Origin: Levilactobacillus lindianensis
GTDB taxonomy: Bacteria > Bacillota > Bacilli > Lactobacillales > Lactobacillaceae
NCBI RefSeq assembly: GCF_003946095.1
Contig: NZ_RHOD01000017.1
Coordinates: forward strand, 1 to 60,290
Reading direction: 5' to 3'
Length of the DNA: 60,290 nt
In this document: positions 16,921 to 24,812 of the stretch, one piece after another
How the letters are laid out: each line of letters begins with the position of its first letter
How positions within the stretch are numbered: position 1 is the stretch's first letter
Notes under the pieces: model-generated
What the model saw: only the letters and a program-made list of their open reading frames with translations
What the model was told of the DNA's origin: nothing
The model's database searches: none
Program-made: the position numbers and the translations under genes

Positions 16921-17736
16921 TTAGAAATGATCGTATATTTTTTCGTGGAAGAGTTTTGTGAGGAGTCTTTCCGATTGGTGAAAGTCCGTATTAGCCAGCC
17001 GCTCATTGCGATCCGCGATCACGGCTAACAGATGGTAATCGTTAGCTAATAGATAATGGGAGTTATGGTCAGTCGCAAACTGAATCCCCGCCACCAGCCG
17101 TTGCATGGCATCGTGGTCCCGCTGAGCCTCAAAATCCAGGAGAGCTGCTAAGTAAAACAAAATGTTTAGATTTTCTTCGTAAGGACTGGTGGTCAGAGCT
17201 GCCAGCGCCGTGGCGACGAGCTTCTGGGCTTCCGTCCGCCGCTGCTGGCGTCCCCGTACTAAGGCCAGCGACACCTGAGCGATTCGAGTCAGTGTTGTTG
17301 TCCGCCCACTCACCGCACTCGCCAAGCTCAACCGAAAGTTCCGACCCGCAGCGTCGAGGTTGGGGCCAAGCTGAACATCTGTGACGCCTAGATAATAGTA
17401 ATAGGCCTGGGTCTGTTCGTCGGAATCAATCGCCGCAACCACGTCGTCTTGTTTCAGAAAAGCATGAAGTTCCGCATAGCGATGTTGATTGCAGAGTTCC
17501 TCAATCCGCTGGTTAAACGTCACCTGAGGCCCTACTTGAAAATTTTGGGCCAGACTAATCTCGTTTAGACTGATTGCCAATCGCTCACACAACCGCATCA
17601 AGAGGGCGGCATTGGGCATGTACCGGTCATTTTCAATTGCCGACAACATCGACTGCGCACAAATATTCTGAGCCACCTCACGCTGGGTGATCTGTCGTTG
17701 CTGGCGAACCTGTTTGAGTGTCGTGCCAAGACTCAT
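16921..17736 (-). CDS. Rgg/GadR-type XRE-family transcriptional regulator
   Basis: A 271-residue regulator with an XRE helix-turn-helix at the N-terminus (LKQVRQQRQITQREVAQNIC, then SMLSAIENDRYMPN) and a helical C-terminal domain of about 200 residues with TPR-like repeats, the layout of Rgg/RRNPP regulators that are tuned by short peptides. I looked for a short hydrophobic peptide gene in the divergent gap at 17737-17939 and found none that convinces me. Target genes may be the SRPBCC gene downstream or the divergent chitosanase lipoprotein. RBS AAAGGAGG precedes the ATG by 7 nt. Confidence 0.88.
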   Translation of the reverse strand: MSLGTTLKQVRQQRQITQREVAQNICAQSMLSAIENDRYMPNAALLMRLCERLAISLNEISLAQNFQVGPQVTFNQRIEELCNQHRYAELHAFLKQDDVVAAIDSDEQTQAYYYYLGVTDVQLGPNLDAAGRNFRLSLASAVSGRTTTLTRIAQVSLALVRGRQQRRTEAQKLVATALAALTTSPYEENLNILFYLAALLDFEAQRDHDAMQRLVAGIQFATDHNSHYLLANDYHLLAVIADRNERLANTDFHQSERLLTKLFHEKIYDHF

Positions 17737-17939
17737 GGTCGTAGCCTCCTTTGCTTGTTGCTTTGATTATACTGAACTGAACCCTTTTGCCAATGATTGA
17801 CCACCGTACAATAAAAATCAATTTGACGTGGGGTTAACGATTAAACATCGATTAAGACCACTAGCTAATCATTTTAGAGTTATGAATATCTTGTTAGACT
17901 AGAGTAAAATCCACAGTGCCGAGAAAGAAGTCCATCCCC

Positions 17940-18749
17940 ATGACCCACTACTCATTGAAAATAATCACAACAATCGGTCTACTGGTCCTCACCCTAGCCG
18001 GTTGCCAGTCGCCATCCACGACTTCGGGCTATCAACCCGACCACACCATCAAAGTCGGTCAACGCCGCAAGACCACCTTCGCCTTGGTTTCGAGTGCTGA
18101 AAATTCCACCACCAATTATCACCGCCAGTACGGTTATATCGAAGATATCGGCGACGGACGTGGCTACACCGCTGGGATTATTGGGTTTACCACGGCCAAC
18201 GGCGATCTCCGTCAAGTCATCCAACGTTACGTCCATTTGAAACCTAATCATAATGAACTCAAACCTTATTTGCCCGCCCTCAGGGACGCAGTGGGGTCAT
18301 CTACCCATCATGGACTCGGCCGGCCTTTTATCAAAGCTTGGCATCAGGCTGCCAAGGACCCCCAGCTCACCCAAGCTGAAAATTACATTTTAGATGCCGA
18401 GTACCTGAATCCCGTGTTGCGCGCGGCCAAGCAAGATAATCTGAGTCCGCTAGGACAATACATCTATTACGATGCCATGGTGGTTCACGGTCCTGGCAAG
18501 GACAAGAGTAGCTTCGGTGGCATTCGCCGTCAGGCCAAGCGACTAGCTAAGACACCTCGTCAAGGCGGTAATGAGACCCACTATCTCCAAGCCTTTCTCA
18601 AAGCCCGCACACCCATCATGCGCCAAGAGGCTGCCCATCACGACCTCTCTCGGCTGAACGCCCAGCGCCAGTTTATTCGCGACAAAAATTTTCAACTCCA
18701 GCGCCCCTTAAAATGGCAAATGTATGGCGACCATTACCATCTCAACTAA
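17940..18749 (+). CDS. GH46 chitosanase, lipoprotein
   Basis: Endo-acting hydrolase of chitosan (beta-1,4-glucosamine), tethered to the outer face of the membrane. The lipobox LAGC ends at Cys22. The GH46 core is clear: LVSSAENST with the catalytic acid Glu54, YIEDIGDGRGYTAGIIGF with the second catalytic residue Asp72, then YYDAMVVHGPG, GGIRRQAKRLAKTP, and the C-terminal PLKWQMYGDHY. Spacing of the two acids (18 residues) equals that in the Streptomyces N174 enzyme as I recall it. I use ATG 17940 because AAAGAAG is about 9 nt upstream and the lipoprotein signal starts there; GTG 17916 would lengthen the basic tip. The gene is divergent from the Rgg-like regulator. Confidence 0.92.
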   Translation: MTHYSLKIITTIGLLVLTLAGCQSPSTTSGYQPDHTIKVGQRRKTTFALVSSAENSTTNYHRQYGYIEDIGDGRGYTAGIIGFTTANGDLRQVIQRYVHLKPNHNELKPYLPALRDAVGSSTHHGLGRPFIKAWHQAAKDPQLTQAENYILDAEYLNPVLRAAKQDNLSPLGQYIYYDAMVVHGPGKDKSSFGGIRRQAKRLAKTPRQGGNETHYLQAFLKARTPIMRQEAAHHDLSRLNAQRQFIRDKNFQLQRPLKWQMYGDHYHLN

Positions 18750-18753
18750 ACAC

Positions 18754-18792
18754 AAAGGACCGTTTCCCTCAATCGGAAACGGTCCTTTCATT
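18754..18792 (+). terminator. Terminator of the chitosanase gene
   Basis: Perfect 14-bp arms (AAAGGACCGTTTCC and complement) with a 7-nt loop, then CATTTCGTT. Confidence 0.8.
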
Positions 18793-18821
18793 TCGTTCAT
18801 ATTCAAAATTCCCATGACAAC

Positions 18822-19223
18822 TTACGACACACTGTTGGTCAGCGTCCAGGTAATCGTCCCCGAATAACTATCGGCAACCACACTACCAGAAGCCTTCAAA
18901 ACCAGGCCGTTACTAGTCGTCCACCCACTTGAGATATCTACGGGTAGATGATCCCCAGTCGTATGGGTCAACACGGGCGACGCCGTCTTCCCAATCGGCG
19001 TCGCAATCCCGCTATTCCGGTAGGCCACGGTGGCGGCCAATTGCTTTCCAGTCTTATCTCCCGTGAAACCAGAATCGCCCAGTTGGGCCATCAAGGTCCA
19101 TTGGGATCCCAAGCTCCGATTGTCTTGAACCGCCAAGCTCTGGTCGGCAGTTGCCGCGTAAGTGGTGGCAATCCCCGTCAAGACGTGGCTCCCGAAATCA
19201 ACACTACTGGGAAGTGACGACAC
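18822..19223 (-). pseudogene. C-terminal fragment of a WxL-domain surface protein
   Basis: The 133 residues hold both halves of a WxL cell-wall-binding domain: SQWTLMAQL near residue 40 and GTITWTLTNSVS at the end, with the SSVDFGSHVLTG start of the domain. There is no signal peptide and no good start: the frame stays open upstream only to a TAA near 19288 and that extra part has no export signal or RBS. The protein is thus the 3' end of a larger surface gene whose 5' part has been deleted. Intact relatives of the domain occur at 28234 and 30048. The 19224-19422 stretch holds nothing else that I can support. Confidence 0.75.
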
Positions 19224-19422
19224 ATTTTGAAGACAACCCTTCTCGACTGATCTTCCGCCCTTTCCAGTGTTATTTTGAACACAGACTTCCTGTTAAATTC
19301 CTTATTCAGACCAGGCAGACTACCCCTCGTCAGCCTTCATTTAGCCATTTTTAAAATTGTCCAAAACAAAATAATTGTGGCGGTTATTAGTTAAGACTCT
19401 CTTTCTTGCCAAAATTGGATTC

Positions 19423-19454
19423 AAAAAAAGCCAGCCGCAAATTTTGCGACTGGC
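19423..19454 (-). terminator. Terminator of the membrane protein gene at 19465
   Basis: On the minus strand GCCAGTCGCAA and TTGCGGCTGGC arms are followed by seven T residues, 10 bp after the stop codon. Confidence 0.9.
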
Positions 19455-19464
19455 CAACTTACAT

Positions 19465-20640
19465 CTAGTTATTTTCCTTTGTCTGAACAATCTTCCCCGC
19501 TGTTCCAGTGTTGATCAGGTTCTCGATCCGGTCTAGTAGCATCAACAGCCACCCGAAGGCCAAAACAAACGCCATCATCTCAAAAGCTGTCAATGAGAAG
19601 TAGCCGACCCACCGGAAGAGCACTTCCGCGACAAACAGCGCCGCGCCGACTCCATAGGAGAGATACAAGAATTCCTGGGTAACCTGCGGGAGCAGCCAGC
19701 GAACGCCCACAATTAGCGCAATGATGAGGTAGACCAGAAAGGTGGCCACCTGATCATGCAGGGCGTGAGACGATACGTTGTTGGGAAAGACCCCAACGAG
19801 TCCCAGATCCACCGCCGTCAACGTTAACAAGATACGGAGAATCCATAACTGACGAGACTTGGGGAAAAACTCCTGGAGACTGACAAAGAGGTAGTCGATG
19901 AGGGCAATCATCAGTAACGCCGCAAAGATCAGCGTGGCATTGAATTGCCACCCACTCGAAGACGCATTGTTCGTTCCCAAAAAGCTCAGGTTGTGTTGCC
20001 ACCAATACCGCTGGTTGTTCACCGCCATCGCAATAACCACCCCACTAATAATGACCAGGGTCAAAACGGTCGTCAGAACCCCTGCATCCACCATCAAGGC
20101 AAAATACACCATGACGAGGTTCACGACCGCACTGAAGACCATGAAAATCACACTGGCCGTGAAAATATCAAAGATGGCCCCCTTGAAAAGGGTGCCGAGA
20201 AGCCACATGCTTCCACTCAACATGAGCACCACAATTAGGGCAAAGGACAGCACAATCACCGGAAAATTTCGCCAATAGATATTCTGGGTGAAATGATTGC
20301 GCGGATTGTTACGGTCCCGGATGAAGAACCCCGCAAACAACAGGGTTCCCACGACCGTCCCAATGACAATGATCCCCGTCGCCAGTGAGTTCTCGCCCAC
20401 CAACTGAACCGCGTGTAATCCCTGACTAATGCAGTAGATAAAATACCCGATCGCCGATAGGAGAGCCAGCACCAACGGCCACACCAACACGCGACCTTGA
20501 AAAATCTGAAGCCGCGGTTCGGCGAATTGGACCACGAGGCGGTCCCGCTTCACCACCAGCTTCACCGGTGTGTCCTGATCCAACTTGAGCTGATCACTCA
20601 CGTCAGTTGGTAATTTCAATTGAAACTCGTCTTTCTTCAT
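19465..20640 (-). CDS. Multi-pass membrane protein with an AbrB/MazE-like N-terminal segment
   Basis: A 391-residue integral membrane protein. The first 45 residues (FQLKLPTDVSDQLKLDQDTP, then VKLVVKRDRLVVQ) look like a small swapped-hairpin AbrB/SpoVT domain placed in the cytoplasm. About ten hydrophobic segments follow from residue 56, with a paired, internally repetitive spacing and short polar loops, and end in a basic tail. Proteins with this layout occur in lactobacilli, but I do not know a function. I choose ATG 20640 because GGGGGA is 4-5 nt upstream. The gene is monocistronic and ends with a strong terminator. Confidence 0.8.
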   Translation of the reverse strand: MKKDEFQLKLPTDVSDQLKLDQDTPVKLVVKRDRLVVQFAEPRLQIFQGRVLVWPLVLALLSAIGYFIYCISQGLHAVQLVGENSLATGIIVIGTVVGTLLFAGFFIRDRNNPRNHFTQNIYWRNFPVIVLSFALIVVLMLSGSMWLLGTLFKGAIFDIFTASVIFMVFSAVVNLVMVYFALMVDAGVLTTVLTLVIISGVVIAMAVNNQRYWWQHNLSFLGTNNASSSGWQFNATLIFAALLMIALIDYLFVSLQEFFPKSRQLWILRILLTLTAVDLGLVGVFPNNVSSHALHDQVATFLVYLIIALIVGVRWLLPQVTQEFLYLSYGVGAALFVAEVLFRWVGYFSLTAFEMMAFVLAFGWLLMLLDRIENLINTGTAGKIVQTKENN

Positions 20641-20735
20641 GCCGTCCCCCATTAATTTCGTTATACAATGATCCTTATTATAACAAAGACCCTCACCAAT
20701 GAAGCGAAAGATTTAGGGGCACACCTACGGCTAAC

Positions 20736-20765
20736 CAAAAGGGACCGAGATAGATTCTCGGTCCC
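20736..20765 (-). terminator. Terminator of the aldo/keto reductase operon
   Basis: GGGACCGAGA and TCTCGGTCCC arms with a 5-nt loop; on the minus strand TTTTGGTT follows. It lies about 70 bp after the last stop codon. Confidence 0.75.
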
Positions 20766-20835
20766 CACGTATGTCTCACACGGACGCCCCAAGGCAGCTA
20801 ATTCCACCTTTGGTCACCTGCCATGACACAAGCGT

Positions 20836-21699
20836 CTAGTCGTCAGCATGAACGTCAAAAGCTTTCAACAACATGTCCTGAACACCCGGAGCATCAGGAT
20901 CATGCATCCCCTGGCCCTTATCCAACGCCACCAGGCTAGCCATTTCATCGTCCGTCAACGTAAAGTCAAAGATATCCAGGTTACTCTTAATCCGTGCCGC
21001 GTGGACCGACTTAGGAAAGACAATAATTCCTAGTTGATTTTCAAAACGGAGAATAATCTGGCCCACATCCTTGCCGTACTTCTTAGCCAATGCCGTGATC
21101 ACCGGATCAGTCAACAGGGATTGATTACCTTGGCCCAGGGGTGCCCAGGCTTCTACCTTGACGTCTGCGGGGTCTAACAACCCGCATAAGGCCTTCTGCT
21201 GGGTATATGGGTTCCATTCTACCTGATTGACGGCTGGCATCGTGGTGAAGCTAGGAACGAACTTCTGCCAGATCTTGGGTGTCATGTTGGAAACTCCGAT
21301 CGACCGAATCTTTCCAGCTTTTTGGGCCTCTTCCATGGCCCGCCAAGCACCCGGCACGTCGCCATAGGGTTGGTGAATCAGGTAAAGATCCAGGTAATCC
21401 ATCCCCAACTTCTTCAAAGAAACATCGATGGCTTTCTTAGCGGGTTCGTAGCCAAAGTCTTGGAGCCAGAGTTTGCTGGTTACCCAGATATCTTCACGCG
21501 CCACGTCACTGTTGGCAATGGCTTGGCCAACTTCATTTTCATTAAAGTAAGCCACGGCCGTATCGATGTGCCGGTAACCGGCCTTTAAGGCCTCCGTAAC
21601 AGCCTTGTAAGTCGACCCATCGGCGGGAATTTGGAAAGTCCCAAAGCCAATTGCCGGAATCTCATGGCCATCATTTAATTTAATCGTCGGTGTTGTCAT
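20836..21699 (-). CDS. Aldo/keto reductase (2,5-diketo-D-gluconate reductase-like), second gene of pair
   Basis: NADPH-dependent carbonyl reductase of 287 residues with the (beta/alpha)8 AKR fold. The catalytic tetrad is visible: Asp and Tyr in HIDTAVAYFNE, Lys in VTSKLW and His in LYLIHQPYGD. The cofactor region FPKSVHAARIKSNLDIFDF is also present. In the usual family signature the residue after LR is W (ILRW); here it reads ILRFENQLG, a modest deviation. Its ATG shares one base with the TAA of the preceding AKR gene (TAATG at 21697-21701), so the two are translationally coupled. Likely role: reduction of sugar-derived or toxic aldehydes and ketones. Confidence 0.93.
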   Translation of the reverse strand: MTTPTIKLNDGHEIPAIGFGTFQIPADGSTYKAVTEALKAGYRHIDTAVAYFNENEVGQAIANSDVAREDIWVTSKLWLQDFGYEPAKKAIDVSLKKLGMDYLDLYLIHQPYGDVPGAWRAMEEAQKAGKIRSIGVSNMTPKIWQKFVPSFTTMPAVNQVEWNPYTQQKALCGLLDPADVKVEAWAPLGQGNQSLLTDPVITALAKKYGKDVGQIILRFENQLGIIVFPKSVHAARIKSNLDIFDFTLTDDEMASLVALDKGQGMHDPDAPGVQDMLLKAFDVHADD

Positions 21700-22577
21700 T
21701 AGTCGTTGCTTCCTTTCTTCAATTGGGCCAGGCTGGCGCCAAAGATCTGTTCGATCGTGACTGGATCACGGTGATCGAAGAACTGGCTCTCGTTGCGGTC
21801 CAAGCTCGTCATCAGTTTCATTTCAGCCGGGGTGAGTTCAAAATCAAACACATCCATATTCTCAATCATTCGTTCACGATGGACGGACTTGGGAATAACG
21901 GTAATGCCGCGTTGGAGCAGCCACCGCAAGATGACCTGCCCCGTGGTCTTACCGTGAGCCTGGGCAATCTGCGCGATGGTGTCATTGGTAAAGACGCCAT
22001 GCTTCCCCTCGGCAAACGGCGCCCAAGCTTCAACACGAACGTCCTCACCTTGGTTAAAGGTCACTTCAGTCGACTGTTGATACCAAGGGTTAACCTCGAT
22101 CTGGTTAATCACAGGTTGCACATCCATGGTTAATTCCAAATTCTTCAGTTGGTCGGCATAGAAGTTCGACACGCCGATCGCCCGAATCTTACCGGCATGG
22201 TAGGCTTCTTCTAGGGCCCGCCAAGCCCCCATGGTGTCGCCATAAGGTTGGTGCAACAGGTAAAGATCCAAGTAATCCAGACCCAAGCGTTCCAAGGAGG
22301 CATCGATACCAGCCTTAGCTCGTTCATAGGTGAATTCGGACACCCACAATTTAGAGGTAATGAATAACTCTTTCCGGTCAATGCCACTCTTCTTAATGGC
22401 CCGACCCACGGCTTCTTCATTTTGGTAGGCAGTTGCGGTGTCAATCAGGCGATAGCCCACCTCTAAGGCATTGGTGACGGCGTCCTCACAGTCTGTCAAG
22501 TCCGGCACTTGGAACACCCCAAAGCCAAGTTGTGGCATCTTCACGTCATTCTTCAAAGTAATCATTGGTACAGTCAT
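21699..22577 (-). CDS. Aldo/keto reductase (2,5-diketo-D-gluconate reductase-like), first gene of pair
   Basis: A 292-residue NADPH-dependent reductase paralogous to the following gene. Tetrad residues appear in LIDTATAYQNE, ITSKLW and LYLLHQPYGD; the cofactor motif is VIPKSVHRERMIENMDVFDF with QVILRWLLQRG before it. I set the start at 22577 (M-T-V-P-M-I-T-L-K), where GGAAGGAA lies 8 nt upstream. The gene pair is divergent from a LysR-type regulator, and the short gap holds a perfect palindrome, so LysR control of the pair is likely. Terminal substrates cannot be told from sequence. Confidence 0.93.
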   Translation of the reverse strand: MTVPMITLKNDVKMPQLGFGVFQVPDLTDCEDAVTNALEVGYRLIDTATAYQNEEAVGRAIKKSGIDRKELFITSKLWVSEFTYERAKAGIDASLERLGLDYLDLYLLHQPYGDTMGAWRALEEAYHAGKIRAIGVSNFYADQLKNLELTMDVQPVINQIEVNPWYQQSTEVTFNQGEDVRVEAWAPFAEGKHGVFTNDTIAQIAQAHGKTTGQVILRWLLQRGITVIPKSVHRERMIENMDVFDFELTPAEMKLMTSLDRNESQFFDHRDPVTIEQIFGASLAQLKKGSND

Positions 22578-22656
22578 ATGAACAAGTTCCTTCCGTTTAT
22601 CTGATGTCACCACTATAGTCTCAAACCAATCGGTTGAAAATTACCAGATAAGCATG

Positions 22657-22681
22657 CTAGTATACGAGTAGCGTATACTAG
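22657..22681. promoter_or_regulatory. Perfect palindromic operator between AKR pair and LysR gene
   Basis: CTAGTATACG, five bases, CGTATACTAG. The 10-bp arms are perfect. It lies 11 bp before the LysR start codon and about 80 bp from the AKR start, where an autoregulatory LysR site would be expected. Confidence 0.7.
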
Positions 22682-22692
22682 GAGCTGAGCAG

Positions 22693-23574
22693 ATGTTAGA
22701 TAACTACTTATTAGAAGAATTGGCGACCTTCGCCACCACTGGTACCCTAGCGGAAACCGCGGCAAAACTGAACGTCACGCAACCCACGGTGACCCGCGGC
22801 ATGCAAAAACTGGAAGACGATCTGGGCGTCCAACTCTTCATTCGCCAACCCAATCGGATCACACTGACGGCCACGGGTGAGCTGGCCGCTAAGGAGGCCC
22901 ACCGACTGATTACCGCTAACCATGAGGCTGTCGAACGCATTCGCCATTTTGAACAGAGTCAGCGATCCCTACGACTAGCCGCGACGGTGCCGGGACCACT
23001 GATCTTGTTAGACACGCTCGCCGAAGAATTGCCAACCACGGTGTCGCTTGAACATCGACTTCTGCCAACCGTTTCGGCCCAACTCTTGTTACACAACAAC
23101 TATGACCTCCTCTTTACCACGAGGCCCCTTAAGGATTCGGTAATCGCCACGCAACGCATTGGCGTCGAAAGACTGGCGGTCGCCCTCAATCGTTTCATGA
23201 TTCAGGCCAACCAATCCACGGTCACTTTCGCCGATCTGGCTGGCCTCAGCTTCGTGGTCGCCAGCGATATTGGGACGTGGCGCAATATTATTCAAAGTGA
23301 GATTCCGCATGCCAAGTTCTTCTATCAGGAACAACGATCGGCATTGGCCGAAATCACCAAGTATTCGGACTTCCCTTACTTCACCACTAACCTCGGCGGC
23401 ACGGATGTCAAGCTACCAGCTCCCGATAACGACAGTGATGACGATAACCGCGTTCGCCGTCCCATCTCCGATGACAGCGCCCAACAGCCTATCTATGCCG
23501 CCTATCTCCGGGGTAACGAATCCCGAGTGCGTCCCGTCCTGACGACCTTGAAGACCCACTGGCCAGCCGACTAG
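22693..23574 (+). CDS. LysR-family transcriptional regulator
   Basis: A 293-residue LTTR. The winged helix is at residues 1-60 (LLEELATFATTGTLAETAAK, LNVTQPTVTRGMQKLEDDLG, VQLFIR), followed by a linker helix and an effector domain. The effector domain is a little unusual: it holds a long Asp/Asn-rich loop (APDNDSDDDNRVRRPISDD) near residue 255 before the last strand. The gene faces away from two aldo/keto reductases and overlaps their regulatory gap, so it probably senses a carbonyl compound or its product and controls them. Purine-rich AGGAGCTGAGC serves as ribosome binding site. Confidence 0.92.
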   Translation: MLDNYLLEELATFATTGTLAETAAKLNVTQPTVTRGMQKLEDDLGVQLFIRQPNRITLTATGELAAKEAHRLITANHEAVERIRHFEQSQRSLRLAATVPGPLILLDTLAEELPTTVSLEHRLLPTVSAQLLLHNNYDLLFTTRPLKDSVIATQRIGVERLAVALNRFMIQANQSTVTFADLAGLSFVVASDIGTWRNIIQSEIPHAKFFYQEQRSALAEITKYSDFPYFTTNLGGTDVKLPAPDNDSDDDNRVRRPISDDSAQQPIYAAYLRGNESRVRPVLTTLKTHWPAD

Positions 23575-23627
23575 TCCCTATAGTGTGGGGTGAACATCCT
23601 TTACTTAGTTCGCGAAAAACTTTAGTA

Positions 23628-23640
23628 TTTACAATGTAAA
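23628..23640. promoter_or_regulatory. Small palindrome in the alcohol dehydrogenase promoter region
   Basis: TTTACAATGTAAA, a 6-bp inverted repeat around one base, lies 24 bp before the start codon. It could be a repressor site or part of the promoter; evidence is limited to the symmetry. Confidence 0.35.
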
Positions 23641-23664
23641 CATTTTTAAGGAGGAAAACTATCT

Positions 23665-24705
23665 ATGAAATCTACTGTCTTTATGGAACCGGGCAAAGTT
23701 GCCATTGAAAATGTCGACAAGCCTGCGCTTCAAGCCGACGACGATGTCATCATTCACGTTGTTCGGACCTGCGTCTGTGGCTCTGACCTGTGGGCCTACC
23801 GTGGACTAGAAGATAAGGCTAAGCACTCCGAAAATACGGGGCACGAAGCCATCGGGATTGTCGAAGAAGTCGGTTCTGCCATCACCACGGTCGTACCTGG
23901 TGACTTCGTCATTGCGCCATTTACACATGGCTGTGGTCACTGTGCTGCTTGTCGTGCCGGCTTCGACGGCGGGTGCCAGAACCACACTGACAACTTTAGT
24001 GCCGGTGTCCAGGCCGAATACATTCGTTACCAACACGGTGAGTGGGCCCTCATCAAGATTCCTGGCCAACCAGCCGACTATTCCGAGGACATGCTGGACT
24101 CTCTGTTAACCTTGGCTGATGTCATGGCCACCGGCTATCATGCCGCTCGCGTGGCCAACGTCAAGACAGGTGACACGGTAGTCGTTGTCGGTGATGGTGC
24201 CGTTGGTCTGTGTGGCGTGATTGCCGCTCAGATGCGTGGTGCCAAGCGAATCATTGCCATGAGTCGGCACGGAGATCGGCAAAAATTGGCTACTGAATTT
24301 GGGGCAACGGATATCGTGGCTGACCGTGGTGACGAGGCCGTTGCCAAAGTCATGGCTCTGACCAACAATGCTGGTGCCGATGCCGTTCTCGAATGTGTCG
24401 GTACTGAATTGTCCAACGACACGGCCATGAAGGTTGCCCGTCCCGGCGCCATCGTCGGCCGGGTAGGTCTGCCTCATGAACCTAAGATGGACATGACCAA
24501 CTCCTTCTACAGCAACACGATCATTGCCGGCGGCCCCGCTTCGGTTACCACCTATGACAAGCAAGTTCTGTTGAAGGCCGTTCTGGATGGCGACATTCAC
24601 CCTGGTAAGGTCTTCACCCAATCCTTTAGTCTCGATGATATCGACGCTGGTTACCAAGCCATGACTGACCGTAAGGCAATTAAAGCTTTGATCAAGGTCG
24701 ACTAA
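23665..24705 (+). CDS. Zinc-dependent alcohol dehydrogenase (MDR superfamily)
   Basis: A 346-residue medium-chain dehydrogenase that oxidises alcohols or polyols or reduces the matching carbonyls with NAD(P). Catalytic zinc ligands are in CVCGSDLW (Cys38 region) and GHEAIG (His-Glu); the structural zinc lobe is GCGHCAACRAGFDGGC with four cysteines. The Rossmann motif GDGAVGLCGV follows near residue 175. RBS TAAGGAGG lies 10 nt before the ATG. It is monocistronic, on the same strand as the LysR gene 90 bp upstream, and has a strong terminator. It may take part in the same carbonyl metabolism as the two AKRs, but that is inference from position. Confidence 0.94.
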   Translation: MKSTVFMEPGKVAIENVDKPALQADDDVIIHVVRTCVCGSDLWAYRGLEDKAKHSENTGHEAIGIVEEVGSAITTVVPGDFVIAPFTHGCGHCAACRAGFDGGCQNHTDNFSAGVQAEYIRYQHGEWALIKIPGQPADYSEDMLDSLLTLADVMATGYHAARVANVKTGDTVVVVGDGAVGLCGVIAAQMRGAKRIIAMSRHGDRQKLATEFGATDIVADRGDEAVAKVMALTNNAGADAVLECVGTELSNDTAMKVARPGAIVGRVGLPHEPKMDMTNSFYSNTIIAGGPASVTTYDKQVLLKAVLDGDIHPGKVFTQSFSLDDIDAGYQAMTDRKAIKALIKVD

Positions 24706-24732
24706 CACTTTAAAATTTTAAGTTGAACACAC

Positions 24733-24780
24733 AAAGACACCGAATCAGTCTCCGAAACGAGATTGATTCGGTGTCTTTTG
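24733..24780 (+). terminator. Terminator of the alcohol dehydrogenase gene
   Basis: AAAGACACCGAATCA pairs with TGATTCGGTGTCTTT; TTTG follows. The convergent LPXTG gene ends 33 bp further, so it may serve both. Confidence 0.85.
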
Positions 24781-24812
24781 ATCAAGCTCTAGCAGTTAAA
24801 AACCAAGTGAAT

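Noticed and set aside
17737-17915. Short hydrophobic signalling peptide gene next to the Rgg-like regulator
   Set aside because: The only short frame (from about 17794, 14 codons) is not hydrophobic and has no RBS.
19898-20278. Plus-strand frames opposite the membrane protein gene
   Set aside because: Antisense to a clear multi-pass membrane protein with RBS and terminator; no product features.
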